NCBI GenBank assembly: GCA_016296635.1
Contig: JAEDIZ010000042.1
Location: 1 to 16,992, forward strand
Reading direction: 5' to 3'
Length of the DNA stretch: 16,992 bases
From: Oscillospiraceae bacterium
GTDB lineage: Bacteria; Bacillota; Clostridia; Oscillospirales; Oscillospiraceae
Shown here: positions 7,646 through 15,279 of the stretch, piece by piece
Layout: each line of letters begins with the position of its first letter
How positions within the stretch are numbered: the stretch's first letter is position 1
Program-made: the position numbers and the translations under genes
Notes under the pieces: model-generated
What the model was told of the DNA's origin: nothing
Seen by the model: only the letters and a program-made list of their open reading frames with translations
The model's database searches: none

Positions 7646-8761
7646 ATGAAAAAAACAAACAAACGCGAGTCCATTCTTGTTTCTGCAATCCTTTTGGCGA
7701 TTTTTGCACTTTGTATTGTGCTGGATGCTATTCTGCCCAGCTACCATATTGCGATCAAGGTCATCAAAAAAGCCTGCGTCTATTCTCTGGTCGCTGTGTC
7801 CATGAACCTTCTCAACGGCTTTACCGGACTTTTCAGCCTTGGTCAGGCGGGCTTCATGCTTCTCGGAGCCTATACATATGCCGTTTTTGCAATTCCGGTT
7901 GAAAAGCATGCCGGTGTTTATCAACTCTATAACGGCGGTATCATCCGTTTTTCCCTGCCGGAGTTTTTCAGCAGCTTCCTGGGCAATTCTGTCGGCACGG
8001 TTGCAGGCGTGCTCGTGCTTCTGCTTATCGGCGGTCTGGTAGCAGCATTCTTTGCCTATCTGATCGGTCTGCCCGTGCTGCGTCTGAAAAGTGACTATCT
8101 GGCAATTGCAACCCTTGGCTTTGCGGAAATCCTGCGTGCCTTCTTCCAGTGGGATAAATTCGGTCCCGTCACCAACGGCTCCAACCTTCTGAAGGGATAT
8201 CCCGATTTTGAAAATGCCACAGGTTATCTGATTCTCGTCGGTCTTTTCATTACCGTTATTCTGCTGCTTGTCAATTCCACATACGGCCGTGCCTTTAAAG
8301 CAATCCGTGATGATGAGATAGCTGCAGAAGCCATGGGCATCAATCTCGCAAAGCATAAGCGTCTGGCCTTTATCATTTCCTCATTCTTTGCAGGTATCGG
8401 CGGCGGCATGCTCGCCATGTATATGGGCACGCTGCAGGCCTTGAGCTTCAAGAGCGCAATGACCTACGAAATTCTTCTGATCGTTGTCATCGGCGGCATC
8501 GGATCCATCACCGGTTCCGTTGTAACGAGCTTCATTTATATTGCCAGTTTGGAATGGCTGCTTCGCGGTCTGGACAGCGGAGAATTCCTCGGCATCAAGG
8601 CTCCTGCTCTGTTTAAGAACGGTTTCCGCATGGCGGTCGTTTCCGTCATCATTATGGTCGTCGTACTGTTCTTCCGAAAGGGTCTGATGGGCGACAAGGA
8701 ATTGACGGATCTGCTGCGCAAGCGCCGCAAGAACGGAAAAGGAGGCAGCAACAATGGCTGA
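7646..8761 (+). CDS. livM: branched-chain amino-acid ABC transporter permease LivM
   Basis: Second membrane subunit of the importer, 371 aa. Family marks are VYSLVAVSMNLLNGFTGLFSLGQAGFML region near residues 43-72, LPVLRLKSDYLAIATLGFAEI (about 141-161), the coupling loop AFKAIRDDEIAAEAMGINLAKHK, and IGGIGSITGSVV before the last helices. An N-terminal loop of about 30 residues after the third helix (near 87-115) is larger than in compact LivM proteins. AAGGAGGTG lies 8 nt before the ATG and overlaps the livH stop codon. The end overlaps livG by 8 nt. The C-terminal tail is basic (RKRRKNGKG) and cytoplasmic by the positive-inside rule. Confidence 0.94.
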   Translation: MKKTNKRESILVSAILLAIFALCIVLDAILPSYHIAIKVIKKACVYSLVAVSMNLLNGFTGLFSLGQAGFMLLGAYTYAVFAIPVEKHAGVYQLYNGGIIRFSLPEFFSSFLGNSVGTVAGVLVLLLIGGLVAAFFAYLIGLPVLRLKSDYLAIATLGFAEILRAFFQWDKFGPVTNGSNLLKGYPDFENATGYLILVGLFITVILLLVNSTYGRAFKAIRDDEIAAEAMGINLAKHKRLAFIISSFFAGIGGGMLAMYMGTLQALSFKSAMTYEILLIVVIGGIGSITGSVVTSFIYIASLEWLLRGLDSGEFLGIKAPALFKNGFRMAVVSVIIMVVVLFFRKGLMGDKELTDLLRKRRKNGKGGSNNG

Positions 8762-9596
8762 AAATGTTTTACACGTTGAAAACGTGACCATGCAGTTCGG
8801 CGGTGTTGTTGCCGTCAACAACCTTTCCATGGAGATCAACAAGGGCGAGATCGTCGCATTGATCGGCCCAAACGGTGCCGGCAAAACCACGGCCTTTAAC
8901 TGCATTACCGGCGTCTATGAGCCCACCAACGGCCGTGTCAGCTTCTGCGGCGACGTGATCGTGGAAAACTACCCCCACGGAAAAATGAAGAAAGCCTATG
9001 CCGGTGCAAACAACGGCATGTATAAGCAGGTCGTGTCCAACACGCCCGACCGCATCACCGAGAAGGGCATCGCCCGTACCTTCCAGAACATCCGTCTGTT
9101 CAAATCCATGACGGTGTTTGAAAATGTTCTGACAGCCATGCATCTGCGCAGAACCTCCAATGTATTCTCCGCAACCTTCCGCTTCAACAAGAAGGAAGAA
9201 GCTGCACAGCGTGCCGCTGCGGATGAACTGCTGAAGCTGGTCGATCTGTATGATGTGCGCGATGAGCTGGCCACTTCCCTTCCCTACGGCAAACAGCGTC
9301 GGTTGGAAATTGCCCGTGCATTGGCGACCAATCCGAAGCTTCTGCTGCTTGACGAACCGGCAGCAGGCATGAATCCGCAGGAAACAGAAGAACTGACCGC
9401 CTTCATCCGTCAGATCCGTGAGCAGTTCAATCTGACCATTTTCCTTATTGAGCATCACATGAATCTGGTTATGGATATTTCCGACCGGATCTATGTCATT
9501 GACTTCGGCAAGCAGATCGCAGAGGGTATTCCCTCCGAGATTCAGAACAATCAGCGCGTTATCGACGCATACTTGGGGGTGGAAGACGATGAGTAA
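8754..9596 (+). CDS. livG: branched-chain amino-acid ABC transporter ATPase LivG
   Basis: Cytoplasmic ATPase driving the importer. In 280 aa it has Walker A GPNGAGKTT (38-46), the Q-loop Gln111 in RTFQNIRLF, an ABC signature of the LivG type (LPYGKQRRLE, 176-185, in place of LSGGQ), Walker B LLLLDEP (196-202, catalytic Glu201) and switch His234 in IEHHMN. It is about 25 residues longer than typical LivG. The extra segment is about 70-98, between the strand after Walker A and ITEKGIARTFQ, and contains a Tyr/Lys/Gly/Asn-rich stretch. AAGGAGG precedes the ATG. The gene overlaps livM by 8 nt and livF by 8 nt, consistent with equimolar translation. Confidence 0.94.
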   Translation: MAENVLHVENVTMQFGGVVAVNNLSMEINKGEIVALIGPNGAGKTTAFNCITGVYEPTNGRVSFCGDVIVENYPHGKMKKAYAGANNGMYKQVVSNTPDRITEKGIARTFQNIRLFKSMTVFENVLTAMHLRRTSNVFSATFRFNKKEEAAQRAAADELLKLVDLYDVRDELATSLPYGKQRRLEIARALATNPKLLLLDEPAAGMNPQETEELTAFIRQIREQFNLTIFLIEHHMNLVMDISDRIYVIDFGKQIAEGIPSEIQNNQRVIDAYLGVEDDE

Positions 9597-10302
9597 TATT
9601 CTTGAAATCCGTGATCTTGTCGTTTCCTACGGCGGCATTGAAGCCGTCAAAGGCATCTCGATGAATGTCGAAGAAGGCAAAGTGATTACGCTGATCGGCT
9701 CCAACGGTGCCGGTAAATCCACAACGCTGAAATCTATTGCCGGTCTCGTAAAGCCAAAGTCCGGTGACATTCTGCTGAACGGCGAAAGCCTGATCGGCAA
9801 GTCTACCGACCAGATCGTTTCTTTGGGCGTTACGCTTGTTCCGGAAGGACGCCGCGTGTTTGCGAACCTCACCGTTAAGGAGAATCTTCGCATCGGTGCC
9901 TATCTGCGGAAGGATTCCATTGCCGACGATCTTGCCAGAGTCTACGATCTGTTCCCGCGTCTGCGCGAGCGTGAATGGCAGCTGGCCGGCACGCTTTCCG
10001 GCGGCGAACAGCAGATGCTGGCAGTCGGCCGGGCTCTGATGGCGAAGCCGAAAGTCATTATGATGGACGAGCCTTCCCTCGGTCTGGCACCCATCGTTGT
10101 GCGTGGTATCTTTGATATCATCCGTGAGATCAACCAGCAGGGCATCACGGTTCTTCTGAACGAGCAGAACGCCAATATGGCGCTGAAGATCGCTGACTGG
10201 GCCTATGTCATGCAGACCGGCAGCATCGTTATGGACGGTGCAGGCCGCGAACTGGCTGAAAATGATGATGTTAAGGCAGCCTATCTCGGCTCCTCCAAGT
10301 AA
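9589..10302 (+). CDS. livF: branched-chain amino-acid ABC transporter ATPase LivF
   Basis: Second ATPase of the importer, 237 aa, the usual LivF length. It has Walker A GSNGAGKST (37-45), VPEGRRVF where other ATPases have the Q-loop (typical of LivF), signature LSGGEQQ (136-142) and Walker B VIMMDEP (156-162). The switch position reads VLLNEQNAN, with Gln193 instead of His, also usual in LivF. The ATG at 9589 overlaps the last 8 nt of livG, with a G-rich stretch (GGGGGTGGA) upstream. The longer open frame to the left is inside livG and is not used. Last gene of the operon, followed by a strong terminator. Confidence 0.94.
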   Translation: MSNILEIRDLVVSYGGIEAVKGISMNVEEGKVITLIGSNGAGKSTTLKSIAGLVKPKSGDILLNGESLIGKSTDQIVSLGVTLVPEGRRVFANLTVKENLRIGAYLRKDSIADDLARVYDLFPRLREREWQLAGTLSGGEQQMLAVGRALMAKPKVIMMDEPSLGLAPIVVRGIFDIIREINQQGITVLLNEQNANMALKIADWAYVMQTGSIVMDGAGRELAENDDVKAAYLGSSK

Positions 10303-10311
10303 ACCTAAACA

Positions 10312-10325
10312 TTTTACTAGTAAAA
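10312..10325. repeat. 14-bp perfect palindrome after livF
   Basis: TTTTACTAGTAAAA reads identically on both strands. It sits 9 nt after the livF stop and shares its last base with the terminator stem. On the minus strand it supplies part of the T-rich tract of the bidirectional terminator. Confidence 0.7.
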
Positions 10326-10369
10326 ACCACCCGAAAAGGATGTTAATTCCTTTTCGGGTGGTTCTTTTC
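10325..10369. terminator. bidirectional terminator between livF and the GH2 gene
   Basis: AACCACCCGAAAAGGA (10325-10340) and TCCTTTTCGGGTGGTT (10348-10363) form a perfect 16-bp stem with a 7-nt loop. CTTTTC follows on the plus strand, and TTTTTAC follows on the minus strand when the T of the arm is counted. It serves both convergent units. Confidence 0.93.
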
Positions 10370-10408
10370 ATTTGCATAGATTCTGTTATGCCGCCCCAAA
10401 AGTTCAGC

Positions 10409-12148
10409 TTACCTTGCGAGAAGTAGGTTGCGGATCTCCCGCATGAGTCCGCGCGGCAGCTTGACGCACTTTCTGTCATAGGTCATGAAACCGTTGACCT
10501 CATCCTCCACATCGGAAAGCTGCGTATAGACGCAGGCCGCAAGTCCCTGCTCCTTTGCAGGCAGGATCTGCTGCTCATAAAGCTTTTTCAGCGCCTCGCC
10601 CAATGCTTCTTCACTCTTATAGCCGCGATAGCCGAAGTTTTTGCCGTTCCAAGTGTGTCCCCTCACCGGCAGGTTGTAGCCACCGAACTCAGAAAGCACC
10701 ACCGCCCTGTCCAGCCGATCTCTGCGGAAGCGGTAGGGCTTAAAGTACACATGTAAACTCTTGATCTTTCCGATTCTCTGATCGTGCCAGCCGCTGGCGT
10801 GATCAATGGTTCTCGTTTTGTCGATGGCCTCGATTCTCTCCACTGCTTTCTGCGCATCAAACTGGCCCCATCCCTCATTGAAGGGTACCCACATGACGAC
10901 ACTCGGGCAGTTATACAGCTGATGCACCATCTCTTCCAGCTCTGCGTAATAGTGCTCCCGGGCAAAGCTGTCCGTCCGGGCGAATTTCTGATAATCGCTG
11001 TCTTTTTTGTGAAGGCCCGTAACTAGCGGCGAGGAGACTGTCCAGAAATTATAGGCTCCGCCGCCGGACATCATATCCTGCCATACCAGCATACCGAGCC
11101 TGTCACAATGGTAATACCAGCGCATGGATTCAACTTTGATATGCTTACGCAGCATATTGAAGCCGAGATCCTTCATGGTCTGAATATCATAAACCAGCGC
11201 CTCATCCGAGGGCGCCGTGTAAAGGCCGTCCGGCCAGTAGCCCTGATCGAGTACGCCGTGATGGAAATACGGTTTCCCGTTGAGCATCAGGCACGGCTGC
11301 CCGTTTTCATTTCTGCCCACACCGACGGAGCGCATGGCAAAATAGCTTCTTACCTCGTCCTGCTCCAGCTTCACCGTGAGATCATAAAGGGACGGCGTTT
11401 CCGGCGTCCAGGGGCGGAAATATTCCGGCCGTATCAGGCTGCTGCCCTCCCCGTTTTCATCCGCCCAGTCTTCGACGATGACCTCGCCTCCAAAACGAAC
11501 GACCACATTCGCGCCCTCCGGATTGGGCGCGTAGATCTTCCAGCGAAGCCTTCTGCCTTCAAAATCCGGCGTCAGCTCCAGCCGCATCACGTAGTTATCC
11601 GGCACACATTCCATCCACACCGTCTGCCAGATGCCGGACTGCGGCGTATACCAGATCCCGCCGCGTTTCGTCTTCTGCTTGCCCCGGGAGAGCTGACAGC
11701 TGTCCGTATCATCCAGTACACGGACGATCAGTTCATTTTCACCGTCCGTCAGCGCATCTGTGATATCCGCCTCAAAGGCCGTGTAGCCGCCAATATGCTC
11801 ACAGACAGGTTTTTGGTTTACATAAACTTTTGCCTGCTGATCGACCGCGCCGAAGTGCAGGATCATCCGCATCCCCGGCTGCAAAACTGCAGAAAAAGTA
11901 CGATGGTACCACAGCGCCTGCCCCGGCAGAAGCGTCCGATTTACGCCGGAAAGCGGTGCTTCCGGAGAAAACGGCACAAGGATTTTTCCGTCCCAGCCTT
12001 CCGGCTTGCAATCTGCCGCGGTAATCGCATAATCCCACTCGCCGTTTATGTTTACATAACTTTCTCTTTGCAGCTGCGGTCTCGGATACTCCTGCAGCAC
12101 AGACTTTGCATTGAGACGCTCTCCCCAAATCGTGGCAAGCTTATTCAT
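10409..12148 (-). CDS. glycoside hydrolase family 2 protein
   Basis: Probable intracellular retaining exo-glycosidase acting on sugars brought in by the adjoining MFS transporter. The 579-aa protein has no signal peptide. Layout: jelly-roll sugar-binding domain (about 1-165, with LWYHRTF and GGYTAFEADIT), an Ig-like domain (about 175-275), and a TIM barrel (about 280-579). Catalytic residues are visible: acid/base Glu425 in VPFNEGWGQFD and nucleophile Glu487 in VLSEFGGYN. Upstream in the barrel are FNMLRKHIKVES and LGMLVWQDMM. Substrate (beta-galactoside, glucuronide, mannoside) cannot be told. The ATG at 12148 has GGAGG 9 nt upstream and overlaps the transporter gene by 8 nt; a longer frame lies inside that gene. 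Shorter than LacZ, near GusA length. Confidence 0.88.
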   Translation of the reverse strand: MNKLATIWGERLNAKSVLQEYPRPQLQRESYVNINGEWDYAITAADCKPEGWDGKILVPFSPEAPLSGVNRTLLPGQALWYHRTFSAVLQPGMRMILHFGAVDQQAKVYVNQKPVCEHIGGYTAFEADITDALTDGENELIVRVLDDTDSCQLSRGKQKTKRGGIWYTPQSGIWQTVWMECVPDNYVMRLELTPDFEGRRLRWKIYAPNPEGANVVVRFGGEVIVEDWADENGEGSSLIRPEYFRPWTPETPSLYDLTVKLEQDEVRSYFAMRSVGVGRNENGQPCLMLNGKPYFHHGVLDQGYWPDGLYTAPSDEALVYDIQTMKDLGFNMLRKHIKVESMRWYYHCDRLGMLVWQDMMSGGGAYNFWTVSSPLVTGLHKKDSDYQKFARTDSFAREHYYAELEEMVHQLYNCPSVVMWVPFNEGWGQFDAQKAVERIEAIDKTRTIDHASGWHDQRIGKIKSLHVYFKPYRFRRDRLDRAVVLSEFGGYNLPVRGHTWNGKNFGYRGYKSEEALGEALKKLYEQQILPAKEQGLAACVYTQLSDVEDEVNGFMTYDRKCVKLPRGLMREIRNLLLAR

Positions 12149-13610
12149 GCTTCTGTTCCTCCAAATCCTGCTCTTGTTTTGTAACAAAAATTGCCGTTGG
12201 ACCGTCCTCTCCGCCAATAATACCGATGGTTGCAGCCTTCTCGTCGATGGCCGTCTGAATTCTTCCCTGCTCTTGTTCCGTCAGCTCAATATTCGAGATA
12301 AACTCCATCTTCCCAACAGGGGAATCAAACCTGTATGTGTATTTTCCGCTTTGCTTTCTGAGCAGCAGCACAAAAGGAACCGTCAGCAGAAGCACAACTG
12401 CTGCTGCAAGAAAAATCGCCGGAGTCGGAACCGTCTTGACAACACCCAGTTCAACATAGGTGGAGTCGCTGCCGCGAATCACCGCCGCGCCGATGGCAGG
12501 GCCGATGATCATGGGCAGCAGCACACCGAAGATCATGCGGATACCTTGAAAATGTCCGACCTTGTCCTTGGGCGTAAAATCCCGGATCATGCCATTCAGA
12601 ATCGCAGTCACCAGCATATAGCCGCCCATCATGATACATCCCGCCAAAATGACCGTTGCAAATTTCCGAACCATGAACATACCGACAAGACCCCAAAGCA
12701 TGATACCCGCCGAAGGAAGCAAACATTTGAGCTTTCCGATGCGGTCAATGGTTTTTCCGCTTAAAACGCTCAGAAGCGATGCGACAATCAGTACCACGCC
12801 GAGAACGATAGCATAGTTGTCAAAATGTAGATAGTTCTGCATATAGATGATCAGAAACGGGAAGAAAACCTGCACGGCTATGGAAAAAACACAGAATGCC
12901 GCAAAGCTCAGATAAAGCTGCGGATGGGACTTGACCACATCCGGACGCAGTCCGTAAATGAGGTTTTTGAAATAGCTGTCCTTTTTCGGCGTCAGCTTCT
13001 GCTCTTGCACCAGAAGCAGAGAAACAATGCCCGTCAGCGTTACAAGACCGCCGAAGATCGCAAAGAATTTCCGCCACTCGCCCCTTTGCGTCATGCCGTC
13101 AAACAGTCCGAACACCACCAGCATGGAAACCAGCGGCAGAATCGCCAGTACGCTTTCCGCTTTGCCGCGGTTTTCGTTTTCCACGGTATCCGTCACATAG
13201 GCATTGAAGGCTGCATCGTTGGCCGTGGAACCGAAGAAGGTCATCACGCAGTCGAGAATGACCACCATCACAGCCGCCGCTGCCGCACCGGCTGCGGCAG
13301 GAAACAGCTTCTGCACATTCTCCACCGTCACGAATCCAAACGCCGCCGTGGAAAGACCCCAAAGGATATAGCCGCCGCAGATGAAAACTTTGCGCTTTCC
13401 CACGCGGTCACTCAGCACGCCCATCAAAAGCGTTGTCAGCGTAGCCGCCGCGGCGCTCCAGCCAACCATGGCGGAAATATAGCGCGGATCGGTGGAAATG
13501 GTGTTATAAAGGAACACATTGAAATACATATTTTCGATCGTCCATGCGAACTGTCCCACAAGGCCAACCACGATCAAGGTTGTCCAAAGGCGTTTGCTGA
13601 TTGTTTTCAT
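12141..13610 (-). CDS. MFS transporter with decarboxylase-beta-like C-terminal tail
   Basis: Membrane carrier, probably for the glycoside cleaved by the GH2 enzyme encoded downstream. It is 489 aa with about twelve hydrophobic helices between residues 10 and 425. The MFS loop 2-3 signature is GVLSDRVGKRKVF, and the corresponding loop in the second half is SGKTIDRIGKLK. After the last helix and a short basic stretch comes a hydrophilic tail of about 60 residues. It contains EFISNIELTEQEQGRI and then IGIIGGEDGPTAIFV (462-476), which resembles the conserved IIGGADGPT segment of OadB/GcdB beta subunits rather than any MFS motif. GAGGAGGA lies 8 nt before the ATG. It is first gene of a two-gene operon, overlapping GH2 by 8 nt. 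Substrate is inferred from context only. Confidence 0.85.
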   Translation of the reverse strand: MKTISKRLWTTLIVVGLVGQFAWTIENMYFNVFLYNTISTDPRYISAMVGWSAAAATLTTLLMGVLSDRVGKRKVFICGGYILWGLSTAAFGFVTVENVQKLFPAAAGAAAAAVMVVILDCVMTFFGSTANDAAFNAYVTDTVENENRGKAESVLAILPLVSMLVVFGLFDGMTQRGEWRKFFAIFGGLVTLTGIVSLLLVQEQKLTPKKDSYFKNLIYGLRPDVVKSHPQLYLSFAAFCVFSIAVQVFFPFLIIYMQNYLHFDNYAIVLGVVLIVASLLSVLSGKTIDRIGKLKCLLPSAGIMLWGLVGMFMVRKFATVILAGCIMMGGYMLVTAILNGMIRDFTPKDKVGHFQGIRMIFGVLLPMIIGPAIGAAVIRGSDSTYVELGVVKTVPTPAIFLAAAVVLLLTVPFVLLLRKQSGKYTYRFDSPVGKMEFISNIELTEQEQGRIQTAIDEKAATIGIIGGEDGPTAIFVTKQEQDLEEQKHE

Positions 13611-13634
13611 ACGGCAGTCCTCCTCTTTTTCTTC

Positions 13635-13663
13635 ATTTTACCATTATTATTTCTTTTTGGAAA
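13635..13663 (-). promoter_or_regulatory. promoter of the MFS-GH2 operon
   Basis: On the minus strand TTTCCA (13663-13658) and TAAAAT (13640-13635) are 17 nt apart, in an A/T-rich stretch just after the terminator of the preceding small gene. The -35 is a 4/6 match. No catabolite-response element was identified. Confidence 0.45.
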
Positions 13664-13678
13664 CAGAATCACGCATGA

Positions 13679-13721
13679 AAAAACACCCGAACCGCATTTC
13701 TTTGCGTGTTCGGGTGTTTTT
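13679..13721. terminator. terminator after the SemiSWEET-like gene
   Basis: AAAAACACCCGAAC (13679-13692) and GTTCGGGTGTTTTT (13708-13721) form a 14-bp stem, extended inside by CGC/GCG past a bulged T. It lies 8 nt after the stop codon at 13730 on the minus strand and ends in a T-run on either strand, so it could work both ways. Confidence 0.9.
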
Positions 13722-13729
13722 CTCTAGCT

Positions 13730-14011
13730 TTATTTGCCGGAAGCCCGGTCAAGTTTTCTGTTTCTGAAGTAAACAATGATGGCTGCGCCAACAAAGCAGA
13801 AATTCAGAACATAGAAGAACAGAACATACCAGTGAAAACCATTGGGATTGGACAGCTTGCTGATGATGCCGCAGATATAACCGACCTCGATCAAAAGCAG
13901 GAACGGAAGGCTTGTGCCCTTTGCGGTTCTGCCGCGATAGGCCTTGAGTGCGTTCAGCGGCCACGAGCAGCCGAAGCAAATCAGCATTGCAATTTCAAAG
14001 ATTTCGTACAT
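13730..14011 (-). CDS. SemiSWEET/PQ-loop-like small membrane protein
   Basis: A 93-aa protein with three hydrophobic segments (about 4-20, 34-51 and 60-81) and a basic end (YFRNRKLDRASGK). The first helix ends in CSWPLNALKAYRGRTAKGTS, and the conserved proline and 'K..S' after it recall the PQ-loop of bacterial SemiSWEET sugar transporters, which are 85-100 aa, three-helix, and work as dimers. The assignment rests on size, topology and this motif; the exact PQ pair is absent (WPLN), and similar proteins are often left as hypothetical. AGGAGA lies 8 nt before the ATG. It lies upstream of the MFS-GH2 operon on the same strand but is cut off by a strong terminator. No convincing promoter was found. 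Confidence 0.65.
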   Translation of the reverse strand: MYEIFEIAMLICFGCSWPLNALKAYRGRTAKGTSLPFLLLIEVGYICGIISKLSNPNGFHWYVLFFYVLNFCFVGAAIIVYFRNRKLDRASGK

Positions 14012-14109
14012 TGTTTTTTCTCCTTTTTTCTATTTCTTTCATCGTTCGGCTGCCGGGAGTGCAATAACAGTTCATCCGAATCCATGATATTCGAATCAAT
14101 TGTATACTT

Positions 14110-14177
14110 CACAGAAACGGTGCCTCCCGTTTCGGACTAATTCTGTGCATATCGAAATCGGCATATCAATTTCTGTG
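14110..14177. repeat. CACAGAA/TTCTGTG repeats between LysR and SemiSWEET-like genes
   Basis: CACAGAA (14110-14116) is inverted relative to TTCTGTG at 14141-14147 and at 14171-14177, the latter two being exactly 30 bp apart. GCATATC also occurs twice (14147-14153, 14161-14167). A second, overlapping dyad is GAAACGG (14114-14120)/CCGTTTC (14127-14133). They lie 100-166 bp upstream of the small membrane-protein gene and could be regulator sites. Confidence 0.4.
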
Positions 14178-14210
14178 GATTCATGTCTGTGCGGAAAACG
14201 GGGAAACTTG

Positions 14211-15110
14211 TCAGAATTTCGGATACTCCGCCTGAATCGCCTTGACAAAACCGCTTTCAATCTCGCTGAGTGTATACTGCTGATTGCTGATCAGCGCATC
14301 ATAATAGACCCTTTGGCTCTCGCTGTATGTCAGCTGCACCAGTCCCCATCTTTCCAATACATCGGAAGGCATGGGCGGTGCCCACATATAGGCGCCCGGG
14401 ATGGTTTCCAGCAGCGTCAGCTGCGCCATGCGATCGACCGTGTAAATTTTCCGGTGGGTAACGGTTGTGTCCTCCGTCTTTCCCTGCAGACGGAATACAT
14501 CGCCATGGACGATTTCCGGCAGACCGAGGAAATCGTTTCTTGTCAGCTTCTGCTTGCTGGCCAGAGGATGCGATTTCGGCATGACGATCTGATAGTGGTA
14601 CTTGCTGAGAATCTGCATATTCAGTCCGCGTGTTGATGACTGCTCTTCAAAATAGTCCCGGTACTCCATCCGAAAACGGATGATTCCGACCTCCACCTCA
14701 CCGTTTGCCAACAGCTCCAGCGCCTGACGGGCATGACATTCACGGATTGCCGCGTCCAGCTTCTGATCCTGCGGCAGCGAATTGAGATACTGCGCCGCTA
14801 CATAAAAAAGGGCTGCAGATCTCGGCATGGCAACGCGCAGCCGGTTTTCCACAGGATGACGGGGGCCAAGCGCATCGATGGCTTCCGCCTCTCGCAGAAT
14901 GCTTTTTGCATGCTGCAGGAACTGCGCGCCGCGCACCGTTGGCCGTACGCCTTTGCTTGTCCGTTCAAAAATCCGGAAGCCAATGCTTGATTCCATTTCA
15001 TGCAGAATCCGGCTCAGATTCGGCTGACCGATAAACAGATTCTCTGCCGCCTGCGAAATCGATCTCGTACGCTCAATTTCGATGATGTACTGCAAATGCT
15101 GTGTATTCAT
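14211..15110 (-). CDS. LysR-family transcriptional regulator
   Basis: A 299-aa regulator. Residues about 1-62 form the winged helix-turn-helix (MNTQHLQYIIEIERTRSISQ..., AAENLFIGQPNLSRILHEME, then GFRIFERTSKGVRPTVRG), with the usual FxxLxxxxxSxxxAA pattern in diverged form. The rest is the LysR effector-binding domain, with two periplasmic-binding-protein-like lobes from about residue 85 on. The effector is unknown. ATG at 15110 has GGGAGG 9 nt upstream; the open frame continues upstream but lacks a ribosome site and reads through leader sequence. It lies downstream of, and on the same strand as, the metallohydrolase gene. It has its own promoter with a strong dyad, suggesting autoregulation. 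Confidence 0.92.
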   Translation of the reverse strand: MNTQHLQYIIEIERTRSISQAAENLFIGQPNLSRILHEMESSIGFRIFERTSKGVRPTVRGAQFLQHAKSILREAEAIDALGPRHPVENRLRVAMPRSAALFYVAAQYLNSLPQDQKLDAAIRECHARQALELLANGEVEVGIIRFRMEYRDYFEEQSSTRGLNMQILSKYHYQIVMPKSHPLASKQKLTRNDFLGLPEIVHGDVFRLQGKTEDTTVTHRKIYTVDRMAQLTLLETIPGAYMWAPPMPSDVLERWGLVQLTYSESQRVYYDALISNQQYTLSEIESGFVKAIQAEYPKF

Positions 15111-15130
15111 ACCGTAAGGCCTCCCTTGGG

Positions 15131-15142
15131 GTATCGCGATAC
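15131..15142. repeat. 12-bp perfect palindrome in the LysR leader
   Basis: GTATCGCGATAC is fully self-complementary and lies 20 nt upstream of the LysR ATG, next to its ribosome site. It may be an internal operator or an RNA structure near the ribosome site; function is not shown. Confidence 0.5.
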
Positions 15143-15250
15143 TGCTGACTCTTCCGTCTGTCCGGCAAATGCAGCAATACAAAAACGACTGATTCAATGC
15201 AGTGCACGCCATGCAGATTCCGGCAAAAGCAGTTATTCCATATCAAAATA

Positions 15251-15279
15251 AATATAGCAAATGCTTTGCTGTTTTGCAA
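15251..15279 (-). promoter_or_regulatory. promoter of the LysR gene
   Basis: On the minus strand TTGCAA (15279-15274) and TATATT (15256-15251) are separated by exactly 17 nt. The start would be near 15244, leaving a leader of about 130 nt before the LysR ATG. It lies within an 11-bp dyad. Confidence 0.55.

Noticed and set aside
6761..8356. 531-codon open frame on the minus strand opposite livH and livM
   Set aside because: It is antisense to two certain membrane-protein genes; the product is rich in Asp, Gln, His and Cys with no domain, as expected from complementing hydrophobic codons.
11108..12184. 358-codon open frame on the plus strand opposite the GH2 gene
   Set aside because: The GH2 frame has both catalytic glutamates and conserved domains; the opposite frame has no recognisable motif or ribosome site.
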